Shown in pieces: positions 18,300-27,700 of a DNA stretch of 64,000 nt (its first letter is position 1; each line of letters opens with the position of its first letter). Below the pieces are notes generated by a model that was not told where the DNA came from, did no database searches, and saw only the letters and a list, made by a program, of their open reading frames with translations. The position numbers were made by a program, and so were the translations under genes. Source of the DNA: Nemorincola sp044225795 (GTDB taxonomy: Bacteria > Bacteroidota > Bacteroidia > Chitinophagales > Chitinophagaceae); NCBI GenBank assembly GCA_044225795.1, contig JBGAIF010000007.1, positions 124,001 through 188,000 on the forward strand. The letters are read 5' to 3'.

Positions 18300-18470
18300 A
18301 TGAATACACTGATCATAGACAATAAATCTTATGTTGTTTTGCCCGTAAAAAGCTATGAGGCATTACAAAAAAAGGCCGCTTTAAAAGCACGGCCAGAAAA
18401 GGTGCTATCTATTGAAGAGGCCAGGGCGCACAGTAAAAAACTGATCAGGAAGTGGGCAGCAGAAAAGTAA
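18300..18470 (+). CDS. Small antitoxin of a type II toxin-antitoxin pair
   Basis: A 56-aa ORF: MNTLIIDNKSYVVLPVKSYE, then a basic helix (LQKKAALKARPEKVLS) and a charged C-terminal helix (IEEARAHSKKLIRKWAAEK). The beta-strand followed by YxxL helix resembles Phd/RelB-type antitoxins. It overlaps the start of the downstream RelE/ParE-like toxin by 19 nt, the usual gene order for such pairs. It would bind and neutralise the toxin and repress its own promoter; this is inferred from order and size. Confidence 0.72.
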   Translation: MNTLIIDNKSYVVLPVKSYEALQKKAALKARPEKVLSIEEARAHSKKLIRKWAAEK

Positions 18471-18751
18471 CTGTTAAAGAAACGGTTGCAAATAGTATCG
18501 CTGAAATAGCCTGGTACATTGAATCTAAGGGCTTAATTGCCACTGCCGAAAAATTCACCGATCATGTTTATGATTTCCTCATCAGGTTGTCAGACTCACG
18601 TAGAACACATGCAATTTGCCACGACCCGGAAAGAGCTATTCTTGGATACAAGTGTATTTCATACAAAAAGAAATATACGATCGTCTTCCTGGAAACTGAA
18701 GACGAACTGATGATCTGCGAATTTCTCCCCTCAAAAAATATTCACTGGTAA
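18452..18751 (+). CDS. RelE/ParE-superfamily toxin
   Basis: A 99-aa ORF with GTG start. Features of the RelE/ParE fold are an N-terminal helical pair (VANSIAEIAWYIESKG and AEKFTDHVYDFLIRL) and a central RTHAICHDPERAILGYKC. They are followed by the C-terminal strands KKKYTIVFLETEDELMICEF. It overlaps the antitoxin gene, so translation is coupled. ParE types poison gyrase and RelE types cleave mRNA on the ribosome; residues do not let me decide. The pair sits between tRNA-Leu and a lipoprotein gene, flanked by 39-bp repeats. Confidence 0.78.
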   Translation: MGSRKVTVKETVANSIAEIAWYIESKGLIATAEKFTDHVYDFLIRLSDSRRTHAICHDPERAILGYKCISYKKKYTIVFLETEDELMICEFLPSKNIHW

Positions 18752-18848
18752 TGGCACTTTGGAAAATCCGCACTTTTCGGGGAGAGGCACGATTTCCGGA
18801 TGTCTATCGGAACATATAGGAAAACGTGAGAATGGTTGATCTCCACTT

Positions 18849-18887
18849 TCATTTTTCCCTCGCTCCCGCTCCCTTTCCCGTTCTAAA
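18849..18887 (+). repeat. 39-bp direct repeat, right copy
   Basis: 38 of 39 bases match 18159-18197. Unlike the left copy, this one lacks a perfect left hairpin arm; only a weak partial complement (gtgagaatgg) lies upstream. Confidence 0.85.
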
Positions 18888-18981
18888 AATTTTGCTTTGT
18901 AAAGCATGAATATCGTCAGAGACGGGGTTTTATTAGCGATTCGAGATGGGCGTCACTAACAGTAAACTCACATGGCAGCTA

Positions 18982-19416
18982 TTACTTCACAGCATTAAAA
19001 ACTCCACTCGTCACCACGTCGCCGGCCTTAGTGGTAAACGAAAAAGTGCCGGTCACGGCAGATGCTGAAGCAGTCGTAATGGTAATAGTGCCTGAATCGG
19101 CCCAATGCCCCCCATTGACTGAATCCAGGTCTGCTGTCACAGATAGATCGGGGTAAGGCGTGATGGTGTAGGTGCCCGTTGCACCGGTGGTATAACTGGC
19201 AACGCCGAAATTAATATTGCGACCTGTGCGGCCCTTACCCTCATATCCAATAACATTTAAACCGCTCCGGCTGGATGACACGATGATACAGTCATTAGAG
19301 GTAAACGATCTGCCATTAGCAATGGCAGTCATGGAACCTGTCGGGCCCTTGCTTTTACTACAACTTACAAAGGCGCAGATCATTGCTACAGCCACAGGGA
19401 TCATCACGTGTTTCAT
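18982..19416 (-). CDS. Hypothetical lipoprotein
   Basis: A 144-aa protein with a lipoprotein signal (VAVAMICAFVSC, lipobox FVSC) and a mature domain rich in Thr, Ser and Gly. Repeated beta-strand patterns (GVASYTTGATGTYTITPY, GTITITTASASAVTGTFSF) suggest a small all-beta domain. It resembles short Bacteroidota lipoproteins of the DUF6252 type, but I am not certain of the family. It would sit in the outer membrane; function unknown. Confidence 0.65.
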   Translation of the reverse strand: MKHVMIPVAVAMICAFVSCSKSKGPTGSMTAIANGRSFTSNDCIIVSSSRSGLNVIGYEGKGRTGRNINFGVASYTTGATGTYTITPYPDLSVTADLDSVNGGHWADSGTITITTASASAVTGTFSFTTKAGDVVTSGVFNAVK

Positions 19417-19610
19417 AGGTTACTTTGGGTGAAGATATAATTTTTTCGGTCAACGTGGTCCTCCTTGTTCAAGTACTCGCCCCTGGCAAAGGCCTTGGCT
19501 ACAGGCCACAAGCGGCGACATTATCCACCGGTCTCGATGTTATTTTTTGGCGTTATTGTTGAAGAAACGACCTGCTCTTATTACTTTTTATACTTTTACA
19601 AAAAAACTGT

Positions 19611-20189
19611 ATGAAAAAATACGTTATTCTTCTTCCGCTGCTGGCACTGCTTAACACTGCCGGCGCCCAGACCGGCCAGCCCGACCAGGAGGCCATGATG
19701 AAAAAATGGATGGACTATATGACTCCCGGCGATATGCACAAGATGCTGGAATCTTTCAATGGGAAATGGGAAGGTGAGATATCTATGTGGATGGCACCCG
19801 ATGCGCCCCCTACAAAAACAAAGGGCATCTGCACCAACACCATGATACTGGGTGGCCGCTACCAGGAATCGACCTACGCCGCTGAATTCAACGGGATGCC
19901 CTTTGAAGGCAAAAGCCTGATGGCCTACGACAAGATCAAGAATGTCTTCATCAACACCTGGATCGATAACATGGGTACTGGCCTCATGCACATCATGGGC
20001 ACATACGACGCTAAAACAAAGACCATTACCATGCGCGGCAAGATGGTGGACCCTATGTCCGGTCTTGATAACGACATTCGCCAGACCCTGAAGATCATTG
20101 ACGATAAGCACCAGCTTATGGAGATGTACAATACACCACCCAATGGTAAAGAAATGAAGTCAATGGAGATCAGGTACACAAAGATGTAA
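19611..20189 (+). CDS. Secreted DUF1579 family protein
   Basis: A 192-aa protein with a signal peptide (VILLPLLALLNTAGAQ). The body matches DUF1579: MLESFNGKWEGEISMWMAP, ICTNTMILGGRYQES, FEGKSLMAYDKIKNVFIN and TWIDNMGTG, followed by ITMRGKMVDPMSG. These are lipocalin-like barrels of unknown ligand. Single gene with its own terminator at 20215-20238. Confidence 0.85.
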   Translation: MKKYVILLPLLALLNTAGAQTGQPDQEAMMKKWMDYMTPGDMHKMLESFNGKWEGEISMWMAPDAPPTKTKGICTNTMILGGRYQESTYAAEFNGMPFEGKSLMAYDKIKNVFINTWIDNMGTGLMHIMGTYDAKTKTITMRGKMVDPMSGLDNDIRQTLKIIDDKHQLMEMYNTPPNGKEMKSMEIRYTKM

Positions 20190-20214
20190 AAGATACATTT
20201 CTGAACATTTCACG

Positions 20215-20238
20215 GGAGCGGCATGCCGCTCCTTTTTT
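20215..20238 (+). terminator. Rho-independent terminator
   Basis: The palindrome GGAGCGGCATGCCGCTCC is followed directly by six T. It is placed 26 nt after the DUF1579 stop. Confidence 0.85.
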
Positions 20239-20274
20239 ATGCCAGCCGCTAGATAGCCGCATCAGTATTTACGC

Positions 20275-20282
20275 TAACTTTG
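20275..20282 (+). promoter_or_regulatory. -7 promoter element TAACTTTG
   Basis: Exact TAnnTTTG, 18 nt before the ATG of the 60-aa protein at 20301. It supports that start over the longer TTG-started frame, whose start codon would lie inside the promoter. Confidence 0.5.
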
Positions 20283-20300
20283 GTGTGTCAACTACCTGAT

Positions 20301-20483
20301 ATGCGTGCAAGAAAACCAACCAACGGAAAAGTAAAAGGTGTAAAATTCACCATCAATAGCGATGATAAAGCCAGTGACCTGAAAGCCGCCAAAGCCCAGG
20401 CGCTGAAACAACTGGAAGAGCAAGAGAAGAACAGCCGCGACTGGTACGATAAGGAGCTCGATAAGAACATGGGCAAGAACTGA
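20301..20483 (+). CDS. Small charged hypothetical protein
   Basis: A 60-aa protein: a basic N-terminus (MRARKPTNGKVKGVKF) followed by a strongly charged helix (LKAAKAQALKQLEEQEKN, then DWYDKELDKNMGKN). No signal peptide or known domain. A matching -7 box and a clean start support a real gene. Size and composition would suit a small nucleic-acid- or ribosome-associated protein, but this is not shown. It converges on csaA with a 15-bp gap. Confidence 0.6.
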   Translation: MRARKPTNGKVKGVKFTINSDDKASDLKAAKAQALKQLEEQEKNSRDWYDKELDKNMGKN

Positions 20484-20498
20484 CCTACGTTGTTTTGC

Positions 20499-20834
20499 CT
20501 ATATCAGCCTGCTGCCATTGGGCACAGCCCGCTCTACCGCCGTTATAACTATATCTCCGTTCTCATCAGCAAGCCCGGTAAGCAAAAACTCAGACAGGAA
20601 AGGCCCTATCTTCTTAGCCGGAAAATTGATCACGCCCAGTATCTGCCTGCCTGTTAGCTCCTCCTTTGTATAGTGCCTGGTGATCTGCGCGCTGGTCCAC
20701 TTCACACCCAGCGGCCCAAAATCTACTTTTACTTTGTAAGCCGGTTTCCTGGCTTCGGGAAAATCCAGCACCTCCATTATGGTACCCACACGTAGTTCTA
20801 CCCTTTCAAAATCGGCCCAGCTTATTGTTTCCAT
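20499..20834 (-). CDS. csaA: CsaA-type tRNA-binding-domain protein
   Basis: A 111-aa protein matching the whole length of CsaA, a homodimeric OB-fold protein. Seen motifs are FERVELRVGTI at the start, GVKWTSAQITRHY, ILGVINFPAKKIGPFLSEFL and VITAVERAVPNG. The fold is that of the EMAP-II/Arc1p tRNA-binding domain; CsaA has been described as an export-related chaperone or tRNA-binding protein. A variant -7 box (TAACTTTA on the minus strand) lies close upstream. Confidence 0.92.
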   Translation of the reverse strand: METISWADFERVELRVGTIMEVLDFPEARKPAYKVKVDFGPLGVKWTSAQITRHYTKEELTGRQILGVINFPAKKIGPFLSEFLLTGLADENGDIVITAVERAVPNGSRLI

Positions 20835-20912
20835 ACCCGTAAAGTTACCTTTTAAGGCCCGTTTTTTGAAGACCCTGAACCAATCATTACATTTATAGAA
20901 TAAATCCAGCTT

Positions 20913-21884
20913 ATGCTCAAAGCCATGTCCCGTTTACTGTTCTTCATTTGCCTGTTGGTCACGGCCACACCGGCTACGGTCACCCGTGCGCAGGATACAG
21001 CTCCCGACACTGTATATACAGGGGTCTATATCACCAGCATACACAATATAGATTTCAAGGAAAAAGAATACACCATAAGCCTGTGGCTGTGGCTGCGGTA
21101 TAAGAACAGAAAGTTTGATTTTCTTGACAACCTCGAGATACCCCAGTCTAAGAACGTGACACGTTCCTTCGCAACCGTTGATAGCTCCGGCGGGCAGGTA
21201 TATATGCTCATGAAGCTACAATGCGTGATGAAGGATGAGTGGCGCATCAACAACTTCCCGTTCGATAAGCAGAACCTTCGTTTCTCCATAGAGAACTCGC
21301 AGTATGACGCTAAGTCACTGATATTTGTTGCAGACACCGCGGGCAAGGATTTTGACGAAAAATTCACGCTGAGAAAATGGAAGATAGACAGCATAAAGAT
21401 CAACACCGGCGTGCGTGTATATGAGACCGCCTTCGGTGACCCAAAGGCATTGAGGCCACACAGCGAATACAGCACTTACAAGGTGAAACTTACCATCAAG
21501 CGCGATGCCATGGGCCTTTTCTGGAAAATGTTTCTCGGCATGTACATTTCTTTTCTCATTGCCTTCATGTGTTTCTTCATACACATAGATGGTATTGATT
21601 CCCGCTTCAGTCTCAGTGTAGGAGCATTGTTCGCGGTAGTGGGCAATAAGTACATTGTTGACTCCGCGCTTCCCGAATCAACAACCTTCACACTTGTAGA
21701 TACACTACATGGCATCACACTCTTTTTTATCGTGCTCATCATGGTGGCCAATGCACATGTGCTCAGGCTTTCTAAAAAGAATAAGGTATTGGAGATCAAA
21801 CGGTTTGATAATGTTTCTGCCATTGTATTATTCCTGATCTACCTGCTGGTCAATGGCTACTTCATTTTTATGGCCAGCCGTTGA
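20913..21884 (+). CDS. Prokaryotic pentameric ligand-gated ion channel (Cys-loop receptor superfamily)
   Basis: A 323-aa protein. A signal peptide (~1-26) precedes an extracellular ligand-binding beta-sandwich (28-197). The conserved superfamily loop is RINNFPFDKQNLRFSIENS (111-129), where NFPFDKQ corresponds to the (Y/F)PxDxQ core. Four transmembrane helices follow: M1 ~203-224, M2 ~231-249 (RFSLSVGALFAVVGN), M3 ~261-282, M4 ~300-320. As in bacterial GLIC/ELIC, the two loop cysteines of animal receptors are absent and the M3-M4 linker is short. It would form a pentameric channel; ion selectivity and ligand are unknown. A Met at residue 5 is an alternative start. Confidence 0.88.
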   Translation: MLKAMSRLLFFICLLVTATPATVTRAQDTAPDTVYTGVYITSIHNIDFKEKEYTISLWLWLRYKNRKFDFLDNLEIPQSKNVTRSFATVDSSGGQVYMLMKLQCVMKDEWRINNFPFDKQNLRFSIENSQYDAKSLIFVADTAGKDFDEKFTLRKWKIDSIKINTGVRVYETAFGDPKALRPHSEYSTYKVKLTIKRDAMGLFWKMFLGMYISFLIAFMCFFIHIDGIDSRFSLSVGALFAVVGNKYIVDSALPESTTFTLVDTLHGITLFFIVLIMVANAHVLRLSKKNKVLEIKRFDNVSAIVLFLIYLLVNGYFIFMASR

Positions 21885-21959
21885 TCCCGGTTGTTTCCGC
21901 TTTCAGCACGGTATGCTCACCATTCAGCATATAGTCCGTCACATCTTTCGGGGTAAGAG

Positions 21960-21989
21960 TTGCAACAATATAAAAACAGCTTATATTTG
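21960..21989 (+). promoter_or_regulatory. Promoter: TTG (-33) N19 TATATTTG (-7)
   Basis: TTG at 21960-21962 and TATATTTG at 21982-21989 are separated by 19 nt, the canonical Bacteroidota promoter spacing. It drives the lipoprotein at 22012, 22 nt downstream. Confidence 0.7.
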
Positions 21990-22011
21990 TACTATACTTA
22001 AACTACATTTT

Positions 22012-22596
22012 ATGAGCAAGAATCTACTTTTATCCGTTTTCGCGGTGGCGGCACTGGGCTTGTCCCTCACATCGTGCAATCCGAGTGACAAGAATTCAAC
22101 CTCTGTCACTCCCGGCAAAGACATTACATGGTCCGGTGTCGATGTAACGATCACCATTCCACCGGTAACTGACCTGAACCAACATGACGTTATCGGTACC
22201 GGTACGTTTACTTACAATCTCGACAGCTTCCTGCGCAAGAAAACAGGAGACCTCTTTGGCATGAAAAACATTGACAAGTTTACCTTCTCTTCCTGCAAGC
22301 TGACCATCACTAACCCTGATGCTGCTAACAATTTCCAGAACTTTGAGAATGCTAAAGCCAGCTTTTTCACTTCTGTAAATACTACGGTAGCCAATATGTG
22401 CGAGATAGCTAACAACCCGAACACTTACGCTGCGGAGCTGAACCTGCCTATTTCCAACACAGACAATATAAGGACTTACCTTCCTGATTCAGGCCCTGTT
22501 ACGGTTACTTATAATCTCGGTGGCAAGATGCGCGCAGTTACTAACACTACGCTTACTGTGACCGCGCATATAGAATATAACATCCACGTACAATAA
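22012..22596 (+). CDS. Hypothetical lipoprotein
   Basis: A 194-aa protein. The ATG at 22012 follows a good promoter and gives a lipoprotein signal (LLLSVFAVAALGLSLTSC, Cys22). The mature part is beta-rich (WSGVDVTITIPPVT, TFTYNLDSFLRKKTG, VTVTYNLGGKMRAV), with two short cysteine-bearing segments (FSSCKLTI and NMCEIANN). No known domain recognised. Single gene with its own promoter and terminator, so it is probably well expressed and outer-membrane anchored. Confidence 0.7.
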   Translation: MSKNLLLSVFAVAALGLSLTSCNPSDKNSTSVTPGKDITWSGVDVTITIPPVTDLNQHDVIGTGTFTYNLDSFLRKKTGDLFGMKNIDKFTFSSCKLTITNPDAANNFQNFENAKASFFTSVNTTVANMCEIANNPNTYAAELNLPISNTDNIRTYLPDSGPVTVTYNLGGKMRAVTNTTLTVTAHIEYNIHVQ

Positions 22597-22616
22597 GCAT
22601 TACACTATTCTGAAAT

Positions 22617-22644
22617 AAAAAAGGAGCCATCCGGCTCCTTTTTT
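22617..22644 (+). terminator. Rho-independent terminator
   Basis: AAAAAAGGAGCC pairs with GGCTCCTTTTTT around a 4-nt loop, 20 nt after the lipoprotein stop; usable in both directions. Confidence 0.88.
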
Positions 22645-22707
22645 ATTTGGTCTACGCTAACATTTTACCTACTAACCTTACCTTTACCGCTTCAAAGACA
22701 AATACAT

Positions 22708-23532
22708 ATGCTCACGAATATCAGTTCCATATTTTCCCGTAAATACGACAGCACCAACTTTTTCCTCATGGCAGGGCCCTGCGTAGTGGAAAGTGAAGAA
22801 CTGATCATGAGCACTGCAGAAAAAGTTGTGGCCATATGTGACCATCTGCAGGTTCCGCTCGTATTTAAATCGTCTTACAGAAAAGCCAACCGTAGCCGCC
22901 TTGATAGCTTCTCCGGCATTGGTGATGAAAAGGCATTGAAGATATTAGCGAAGGTGCGCAGCGCATTTGATGTGCCGGTAGTAACAGATATACACGCTGC
23001 CGACGAAGCAGAAATGGCTGCCGGATATGTGGATGTACTTCAGATACCCGCTTTTCTTTGCAGGCAGACGGATATACTGGTGGCTGCGGCAAAGACCGGC
23101 AAGGTGGTGAATGTTAAGAAGGGGCAGTTCCTGTCACCTGAGTCTATGAGGTTTGCCGTTGATAAGATACAGCAGAGCGGCAACGATAAGATCATACTCA
23201 CCGATCGTGGCACCATGTTCGGTTATCACGACCTGATAGTTGACTACAGGGCCATACCGGCTATGCAGGCGCTCCGGGTACCGGTAGTGCTCGATTGCAC
23301 CCATGCGCTCCAACAGCCCAATACTACCAGCGGTGTCACCGGTGGAAATCCGCAAATGATCGAGACCATTGCCCGTGCGGGTATTGCTGTAGGCGCCGAT
23401 GGTTTGTTCATAGAGACTCACCCCGATCCGCTTCATGCCAAATCAGACGGAGCAAACATGCTGAACCTGGTATTACTGCAACCACTTATGGAGAAGCTGG
23501 TAGCTCTCAGGCAGGTGATCAACAAATTTTAA
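22708..23532 (+). CDS. kdsA: 3-deoxy-8-phosphooctulonate synthase (KDO-8-P synthase)
   Basis: A 274-aa enzyme of normal length that condenses PEP and arabinose-5-phosphate to KDO-8-phosphate for lipid A core synthesis. Key parts are LMAGPCVVESEEL, FKSSYRKANRSR, VVTDIHAADEAE, QIPAFLCRQTD, NVKKGQFLSP and LDCTHALQQPN, with GLFIETHPDP near the end. Cys25 in AGPCVVES is the residue that marks the metal-dependent class; E. coli-type enzymes carry Asn there. The first ORF base follows a weak promoter-like AT region. The stop overlaps the rlmI-like stop by 4 nt on the opposite strand. Confidence 0.95.
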   Translation: MLTNISSIFSRKYDSTNFFLMAGPCVVESEELIMSTAEKVVAICDHLQVPLVFKSSYRKANRSRLDSFSGIGDEKALKILAKVRSAFDVPVVTDIHAADEAEMAAGYVDVLQIPAFLCRQTDILVAAAKTGKVVNVKKGQFLSPESMRFAVDKIQQSGNDKIILTDRGTMFGYHDLIVDYRAIPAMQALRVPVVLDCTHALQQPNTTSGVTGGNPQMIETIARAGIAVGADGLFIETHPDPLHAKSDGANMLNLVLLQPLMEKLVALRQVINKF

Positions 23533-24701
23533 ATGACCTGTGTGATCAGGAATTTCAGGTATTGTGTAGAAGGTACGTTACGCAATATCGGGTGATCTGA
23601 TGCCTGGGTGCGCCATTCTACCTGCCTCAGTGTCCTCCTTGCGTCCTTCGCGGCCATATCTATGATCTCAAGAAACATATCGGGCGGCACCAGGTTGGTA
23701 CACGACGCCGTCACCAGGAAACCTCCCGGCTTTACCAGCTTCATACCCCGGAGATTGATCTCTTTATAACCGGTTATCGCTTTCTGTATGTTCTCCCGGC
23801 TCTTCGTGAATGCAGGTGGGTCCAGCATCACCACATCATACCGCTTGCCATCCTTCACCCACTGCTTCAGCACATCAAAGGCGTTCACGGCTTCAAACTT
23901 ACAGATATCGCTGTAGCCGTTCAGCTCCGCGTTTCTTGTTGCCACCCCCACTGCATTTTCAGAGATATCAAGTCCCAGCACGCTCCTGGCGCCGTATTGT
24001 GCCGCATGCAGTGAGAAAGTACCTGTGTAGCAGAATGCCTCCAGTACATCTGCCCCACGCACTATATTCTGTATCGCGCGTCGGTTATCCTGCTGGTCAA
24101 GAAAATAACCCGTTTTCTGCCCGTTCTCTATATCCACATGAAATTTGAGGCCGTTTTCATTCAATATGATGTTTGTATCAAAAGGCTCTGACAGAAAGCC
24201 TTTCCGCTGGTCCAGTCCTTCCAGTGATCTTACCGGCACATCATTGCGCTCGTATATCCCCTTGGGGTTGAATATCTTCTTCAGCGCGTTTACTATAGCG
24301 TCCTTCCACTTGTCCATACCCAGCGCCAGCGTCTGCAACACAAAGTGATCGTTGAACTTATCAATGATCAGCGCAGGGAGCATATCTGCCTCCCCGAATA
24401 TCAACCGGCAGTTCTCCACATACCCTATCTGCTTACGATATTCCCATGCTTCATTTATTCTTTTGTAGAAAAACTCCTCGTTGACAACCTCTGCCTTATC
24501 TCTTGTCAGCAATCGTATGCGTATCTGAGATGCCGGGTTAAAATAACCCTTGCCCACAAACGAACCGTTATACGAATACACCTCCACTATATCTCCCGGA
24601 TCAGCAGTCCCCTCGCTATCGCCAAGTTCATTGCCAAATATCCATGGATGCCCGTTTACTACCCTGTCCCCTATTTTTTTCCTCAGAAAGAATTTAGTCA
24701 T
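23529..24701 (-). CDS. RlmI-type 23S rRNA cytosine methyltransferase
   Basis: A 390-aa protein. I chose ATG at 24701 (MTKFFLRKKIGDRVVNGHPW) over a GTG five codons upstream. The N-terminal PUA-like domain (residues ~1-75) is followed by an EEHxF-type middle part and a Rossmann methyltransferase: VLEAFCYTGTFSLHAA (motif I, ~220), VLGLDISENAVGVA, MLDPPAFTKS (motif IV) and LVTASCTNLV. This is the layout of RlmI/YccW, which makes m5C in 23S rRNA. The exact target base is not provable here. Confidence 0.88.
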   Translation of the reverse strand: MTKFFLRKKIGDRVVNGHPWIFGNELGDSEGTADPGDIVEVYSYNGSFVGKGYFNPASQIRIRLLTRDKAEVVNEEFFYKRINEAWEYRKQIGYVENCRLIFGEADMLPALIIDKFNDHFVLQTLALGMDKWKDAIVNALKKIFNPKGIYERNDVPVRSLEGLDQRKGFLSEPFDTNIILNENGLKFHVDIENGQKTGYFLDQQDNRRAIQNIVRGADVLEAFCYTGTFSLHAAQYGARSVLGLDISENAVGVATRNAELNGYSDICKFEAVNAFDVLKQWVKDGKRYDVVMLDPPAFTKSRENIQKAITGYKEINLRGMKLVKPGGFLVTASCTNLVPPDMFLEIIDMAAKDARRTLRQVEWRTQASDHPILRNVPSTQYLKFLITQVI

Positions 24702-24720
24702 GCCGCAAAGATACACGAAT

Positions 24721-24754
24721 TAAAAAAGCCCGTTCCACTTAGCAGAACGGGCTT
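24721..24754 (-). terminator. Rho-independent terminator of the SprB-repeat gene
   Basis: The stem aagcccgttc/gaacgggctt (24726-24735 and 24745-24754) is followed on the minus strand by a T-run (plus-strand taaaaaa at 24721-24727). It is 18 nt after the stop at 24773. Confidence 0.85.
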
Positions 24755-24772
24755 TCTATATGATTATACTTT

Positions 24773-27700
24773 TTACTGTTTTACCACAACCAGCTTCTGC
24801 GTTTGCACCTTACCATTCTGGGCAAAGTTTACAAAATACATACCTACAGACAGCCTGGCAATGTCCACCGGTATGGTCTGCATACCTTTCTGCAGAGCCA
24901 GTGTACCGTTACTCATTATCCTGCCTGTGATATCAGATACACTCATTTCAGCACTTCCGGCCACATCACTGCTGATCACAGCATTGCACGTCAAGCTTGC
25001 CGGATTGGGATAGATACGGAAGGTTGTATTCGCTGCCTGGGCAACACTCTTCACCTTATCTATAGGCAGGCTGCCTATGGTATTCAGCGTCTGGTTTGTT
25101 CCCGATGGTGCATAGTGGTCAAAATAAACAGAAGCCCTGTTCTTGATCTGTGTGCCTACGGCAAGACCGGTGCTGGCTTTAATACCAAATACCACCAGTC
25201 CGTTACTCTTCACCGGCTCACTGCCGGCAGAAGGCAGGTTAATATAGTCAAACCTGAAACGAGCTACCTTCCTCAGTCCAATCTGCTCTACAGTCACAAT
25301 GCAATGAGATGATGCGTATATCGGTGTGAGGGTGGTCCAGTCAAGATGATCATCCAGCGTATCTACAACTTCTACATGCTCTGCTGTATAATCACGCATG
25401 TTCTGGAAGTGGATCATATATTCCATATCAGTCTGGTCAGCCGCGATCACTCCTGCAATACCGCTACCCTGTGGGTATACCTGTATGAAATTAGGAGCGC
25501 TTTTTGCGGCTACAGTTGTCGTGTATCCGCTTACATTATCACCGGGTGCATTATCAATGTTCCAATTAGCGATCGGAGCTACAAGGGCCACTGTATCGCT
25601 GAATTTAAGACTTGCTCCTGAAGCAAGGTTCTGTGGCACACTATAATTCACCAAAAAACGGTAAGCATTACCCTGGTCCAGTACCGGGAAGCTGTCTACG
25701 GTCTCGTATACATTAGATCCTCCCTTGAAGTAAACATTAGGGATGAATACCGGCTGAAATACCTGGCCATCAGTTGTATGCTTTGCCAGTATGCTTGCCT
25801 CATGTGCTGTACCGTGATTGCCTACTATCGTTATCTGGCTATACTCACCACCGGCTACAGGCTGGTTGAAATCCCAGGTCCGTACATACAGATCATGAAC
25901 AGTATCAACTGTGTTAGCAAAATCAGCGTTGATGACACAGGCCGTTGCCGGTACCGAAGTAATTGCAATGTTGTTGGACTGGCACGGAGACAGGTGCAAA
26001 TAGGAAGGTAACGTTTCTGCTACTGTATACGACCCTCCGGTTACCCTGTAAGAATAATGTCCGAAACTATCTGTATATGTATAGCCATTGCCGATGTGTA
26101 TCTGTACGTTCTGAATACCAGCCTCATCAGGATCCATGATACAGTTGCCGTTAGCATCGTTATATACAGTACCTGTCACAACACAAAAGCAGGCACTTGA
26201 AGTATCGAAATCAAGCGTTGCCGAGTCAGTTACAGAGCATCCGTTCGCATCAGTCACTTTTACCCAGTACGGTATGCGCGGAGGCAGATTGATGATTGAG
26301 CTGGTTGAGCCGCCACCTGTCCATGCATAATGATATGGAGGAGTACCCCCAAATGCAGCGGCAGTAAATGTACCATCATTCACAAAAAGACATGATGCAG
26401 ATGTCGAATACAAACCGACACCTATTCCCGAATTATCGGTCATTGCCTGTGAGAACTTAGCGGTACAACCCATAACATCAGTGATAGTTACCGTATACAT
26501 GCCGTTTCCTACACCTGTCAACTTAGAAGTAGTTGCGCCCGTACTCCACGAAAATTTGTAAGGTGCAACACCGCCAACCGGGTATACGGTCATTGATCCC
26601 GTAGCGCCCGAGCAGGATGAAGGAACCGACATAAAGCTGGCGCTGATCACATCCGTAGGATTCACCGAAGCGATTCCGTTGTAGTGACAACCTGCCGCAT
26701 CTGTTACTGCATATTCATAATCTCCTTGTTTTAGGTTTATGGCAGAATTACCTGTTTGCGCAGGAGAAGTGTACCACATAGCCGCATAAGGCGGTGTACC
26801 TCCCGATATTTTCAATGTAGCAGACCCGGTGGCGCTGGTACACAAAGTTGGTGTGGTGGTGTAGCTCACAACTATCGGAGCAGGGCCACCTACAAATCCG
26901 TTGTCCATACCGATACAGCCATTAACGTCCGTAGTAGTAACCGTATAGAAACCGGGGGCGATACCGTTCTGACTCTGAGTCAGGCCTCCGTTGCTCCACT
27001 TGTAGCTGTATGGAGCAGTACCTCCCGCTCCCACTGCTGATACAGAACCATCATTGCCCAGGCAGGTAGCTCCTGTAGTCGTTACGGGCGTAGTTATCGT
27101 GATCGCCTGTGGTACATAATTACCGGTTGAGGTCACCGTACACCCCAGGGCATCCACTACCGTTACATCATAAAATCCTGTTTGCAATCCTATGATCATA
27201 GGCGTTGTACCACCATTTGACCAGGCGTAGGTAACCGGGAACACTGCACCCGTTGTCAAAGCCGCAGTTGCTGTACCGTCTGTACAGTTCGCCGTCGTAG
27301 TTGTCATCACAACAGAATAAGTTGGGATAGAACTCAGAACCGCGAAATTGTTGTCGACCATAGAGTCGTATACACAACCAGCCGCGTCTGTTACGGTAAG
27401 TCCGTATGTACCCGGCTGCATAGCGATCATTGTGTCGGTACTCACTACACCAAGGGTGTTCACGTTGAACCATTCGTAAGTATAAGGTGCCGTTCCGCCC
27501 GAAACCGTTACCATTGCGGTATCCGGTGTGGGGCATATTGCCGGAAATGTATTAAAACTGATATTTATCGGAGCCGCACCCGGATAGAAGTTGGTGGTCA
27601 TTCCACCAAAATTATCAGACACTGATACCAGCACCGGGCCTCCCGAATAGTTGGTAAATGCATCTGCTAATCCGGCCACACCGGTATGCACTATGGTCGT

